8,183 bases of DNA from Clostridia bacterium. Its GTDB lineage: Bacteria > Bacillota > Clostridia > Oscillospirales > CAG-272. Location: positions 1-8,183 of the forward strand of contig JAGBWH010000044.1 of NCBI GenBank assembly GCA_017629925.1, given 5' to 3'. The first letter of the stretch is position 1; each line of letters opens with the position of its first letter. Of this stretch, positions 6,272-8,183 are shown one piece after another. The position numbers were made by a program, and so were the translations under genes. The notes beneath the pieces are model-generated. The model did no database searches. It saw only the letters and a list, made by a program, of their open reading frames with translations, and had not been told where the DNA came from.

Positions 6272-6463
6272 ATGCAAGAAACAAAAAAACATTGTGGCTG
6301 TGGTGAAAAACATATCAAAGGCATTGTCTGCGATGTGAAAAACTGTGTGTATCACGACTGCGATAACTGCTGCACAGCAGAGCAAATCAATGTTGGCCCT
6401 GCACACGCAAACACGAGCCACGAAACCGCATGTGCCACCTTCAAACCGCAAGATATCGGCTAA
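6272..6463 (+). CDS. Small cysteine-rich DUF1540 protein
   Basis: This 63-residue protein has eight cysteines (C8, C10, C20, C25, C30, C33, C34, C54) and several histidines. The core VCDVKNCVYHDCDNCCTA (19-36) and the tail ETACATFKP (51-59) match the DUF1540 pattern (C-x4-C ... C-x-A ... TaCxTF). Function is unknown for the family; the cysteines suggest metal, probably zinc, binding or redox chemistry. The N-terminal CGCGEKH adds a further Cys/His cluster outside the usual core. There is no signal peptide or membrane segment. It is divergent from the metallophosphoesterase and its TAA stop directly abuts that of threonine synthase on the other strand, leaving no room for a terminator between them. 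Confidence 0.88.
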   Translation: MQETKKHCGCGEKHIKGIVCDVKNCVYHDCDNCCTAEQINVGPAHANTSHETACATFKPQDIG

Positions 6464-7957
6464 TTATTCTTCTGCAAAGCGTAGCATGGACTCATCCATG
6501 TCCTCTACGGCAATGCAGGCGGCAAACCGCACCTCTTTTTGATCTAAGTCAAGGAGAGGGCAGGGAATAGGATGCCCCGTGTAGGCAGAAAGGGCTTTCA
6601 TTGCCTCTGCTTCCGTTTGAGGTACCTCTTGCCCTAACGCTTGTAGCACAGATAGTGTGAATTTGAAGGGAGAAGCGGTAGATACCACCAATGTACGGCG
6701 CAGGTCTGACGGCTTTGCGTCGTATATTTGTTTTTTGCAGGCCGAATGCATGGCAACAGCGGTATGCGGGTCAATGAGGTAGCCTTTTTGGTCATAGCAA
6801 AGACGAATGATGTCTTTTGTCTCGTCTTCGCTTGTCCAGTCCCCATCAAATTCACTTTGCAATAAAGCAAGCTCATCATAAGAGAGCGCAAAGCGTCCTG
6901 TTTGCGCCAAACTTTGCATATATTGGGCGGTTTTCTGGGCGCCGAGCGCCAAATAGAGCAACCTCTCCAGATTGCTGGACACCAAAATATCCATAGAAGG
7001 GGAAATGGTGGTGTAAAAAGGACGGTTTCTATCATAGATACCGGTGGAGAAAAAGTCGTAGAGAATATTGTTTTGGTTAGAAGCACAGACCAGTCTCCCC
7101 ACGGGAAGCCCCATGCGTTTTGTCATATAGGCGGCTAAAATGTTGCCGAAGTTACCGGTGGGCACAACAATATCCAGTTTGTCTCCCATGCCAATCGCCC
7201 CATTTTTGACCAGGGTTAAGTACGCATATACATAGTAGACGATTTGAGGCACCAAACGACCAAAATTGATAGAGTTCGCGGAAGTGAGAAATACCCCTTT
7301 TTCATTTAACACCTCTGCCAAATGCTCGTCTCCAAATAGACGTTTCACGCCCCTTTGCGCATCGTCAAAATTGCCGTTGATGCCATACACCGACACATTG
7401 TCACCCTCTTGGGTGACCATTTGCAAACGTTGGGTAAGACTTGTGCCGTCTTGCGGATAAAATACTTGGATTTTAATGCCGGGGATGTTTTTGAAGCCCT
7501 CAAGTGCCGCTTTGCCCGTGTCTCCCGAGGTGGCGGTCAGAATGAGGGCGGTGCGCTCCTCGCCCATTTTTTCTTTGGCTCTTTTGAATAAATGTGGCAT
7601 CAGTTGGAGTGCCAAATCTTTGAAAGCGCAAGTGGGGCCATGCCATAACTCTAAAGCATAAAGGGCGCGGTCCACTCTTTTTACCTCTAAAGCACCACGG
7701 GGAAACGACATTTCACCATAGGCGGCGCTTGCATCTTCGAGCAGTTCCTGCTCTGTATATTCAGGCAAAAATGAGTGGAGCAAACGCGCGGCAAGCGCAG
7801 GGTAACTGAGCTGTGAAAAGGTGGCAAAATCCGAGAGGGAAAAAGTGGGGATGCGCTCAGGCATGAGCAAGCCACCATCTGCGGCAATACCGCGCAAAAT
7901 GGCTTCTGCCCCACTATAACCCTTAGTATCTATTTGTCTTGTGGAATAATATTTCAT
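6464..7957 (-). CDS. thrC: Threonine synthase
   Basis: This PLP enzyme converts O-phospho-L-homoserine and water to L-threonine and phosphate, the last step of threonine biosynthesis. The product is 497 residues, typical of the long bacterial form. The N-terminal MKYYSTR and ILRGIAADGGLLMPE (20-34) are family hallmarks. The PLP-binding lysine is Lys113 in CAFKDLALQLM. TATSGDTGKAA (141-151) is the phosphate/PLP loop, and later come SANSINFGRL and PTGNFGN, the glycine-rich PLP-phosphate cup. The start at 7957 has AAAAGGAG upstream with a 10-base gap; 31 more upstream codons in frame have no support and overlap the preceding gene. It follows a dipeptidase gene by 37 bases without a terminator, so the two are probably one operon. 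Stop TAA at 6466-6464. Confidence 0.97.
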   Translation of the reverse strand: MKYYSTRQIDTKGYSGAEAILRGIAADGGLLMPERIPTFSLSDFATFSQLSYPALAARLLHSFLPEYTEQELLEDASAAYGEMSFPRGALEVKRVDRALYALELWHGPTCAFKDLALQLMPHLFKRAKEKMGEERTALILTATSGDTGKAALEGFKNIPGIKIQVFYPQDGTSLTQRLQMVTQEGDNVSVYGINGNFDDAQRGVKRLFGDEHLAEVLNEKGVFLTSANSINFGRLVPQIVYYVYAYLTLVKNGAIGMGDKLDIVVPTGNFGNILAAYMTKRMGLPVGRLVCASNQNNILYDFFSTGIYDRNRPFYTTISPSMDILVSSNLERLLYLALGAQKTAQYMQSLAQTGRFALSYDELALLQSEFDGDWTSEDETKDIIRLCYDQKGYLIDPHTAVAMHSACKKQIYDAKPSDLRRTLVVSTASPFKFTLSVLQALGQEVPQTEAEAMKALSAYTGHPIPCPLLDLDQKEVRFAACIAVEDMDESMLRFAEE

Positions 7958-7994
7958 ATTTAGACATCTCCTTTTGAGGGGATTGTTTTTTGCT

Positions 7995-8183
7995 TTAACA
8001 AAGAAGGGACTCAAGAAAACGGCGACCGTTACGCCAAAATAGCAAGTCAATTTGTCTGGGGGAAAATCCCTCTTTTTGCAGATAATCGGCCAAATGAAGA
8101 AGATGCGCTTGGTTTTCTATGGGTAGAGGCAAGTGATCTGTGCCGTCAAAATCACAGCCCAGGCAAAGCCCCTCTTCGCCCAC
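7995..8183 (-). CDS. Membrane dipeptidase (peptidase M19), C-terminal end only
   Basis: The last 62 residues of a gene whose 5' part lies outside the window; the frame is open to the edge, so the first codon (GTG) is not a start. GLCLGCDFDGTDHLPLPIEN resembles the M19 renal-dipeptidase C-terminal block (GLGSDFDGID-LP-G), and GFSPRQIDLLFWRNGRRFLE resembles the closing helix (GyseeeI-ki-GgN-lRvl), with WRNGRRF replacing the usual GGNalRv. These zinc enzymes hydrolyse dipeptides. It is upstream of thrC on the same strand with 37 bases between, suggesting co-transcription. The family call rests on this short segment only. Confidence 0.8.
   Translation of the reverse strand: MGEEGLCLGCDFDGTDHLPLPIENQAHLLHLADYLQKEGFSPRQIDLLFWRNGRRFLESLLC

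Noticed and set aside
6221..6451. 76-codon minus-strand frame opposite the DUF1540 gene
   Set aside because: Complement of the conserved DUF1540 coding sequence; no ribosome binding site and no family resemblance.

Overview
The window looks like chromosomal DNA of a Gram-positive-type anaerobe of the Clostridia. I infer this from strong AGGAGG-like Shine-Dalgarno sites, TAA-biased stops, a consensus SigA-type promoter, and the gene content: tig-clpP-clpX in that order, a clostridial-type metallophosphoesterase, a DUF1540 protein and a long-form threonine synthase. Base composition is moderate. I cannot name a genus. Nothing in the window looks like an insertion sequence, phage, CRISPR array, tRNA or rRNA.

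Layout. At the left edge is an HtrA/trypsin-like serine protease on the minus strand (positions 822 down to 1, running off the window). It is divergent from an AraC-family regulator on the plus strand (908-1744). The 85-base gap between them carries several GATAAGG repeats that could be an operator. A bidirectional-looking hairpin (1806-1854) and a second hairpin (1976-2008) separate araC from the next block. That block is a minus-strand protein quality-control operon read in the order tig (5262-3982), clpP (3928-3440, interrupted), clpX (3283-2015). A good promoter (TTGACT-N17-TATAAT, 5389-5361) stands in front of tig. Upstream of it, also on the minus strand, is a metallophosphoesterase (6185-5442), divergent from a small cysteine-rich DUF1540 protein (6272-6463). 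The right end is a minus-strand pair: the C-terminal end of an M19 membrane dipeptidase (from the edge to 7995), followed 37 bases later by threonine synthase (7957-6464). The stop of threonine synthase abuts the DUF1540 stop with no base between them.

How the genes fit together. Trigger factor meets nascent chains at the ribosome, and ClpX unfolds substrates and feeds them into the ClpP peptidase, so this is a folding/degradation module. The most notable observation is that clpP has an in-frame TAA at codon 163. Beyond it the same frame continues for 30 more codons that match the normal ClpP C-terminus, including the catalytic Asp (D172). TAA is the ordinary stop of the neighbouring genes, so this is a nonsense mutation, a sequence error or an unusual readthrough site, not a changed genetic code. 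A terminator-like hairpin also lies between clpP and clpX. I did not find a clearly new biological system. The items most worth checking are the clpP stop, the clpP/clpX hairpin, the araC/protease operator cluster and the structured tig leader.
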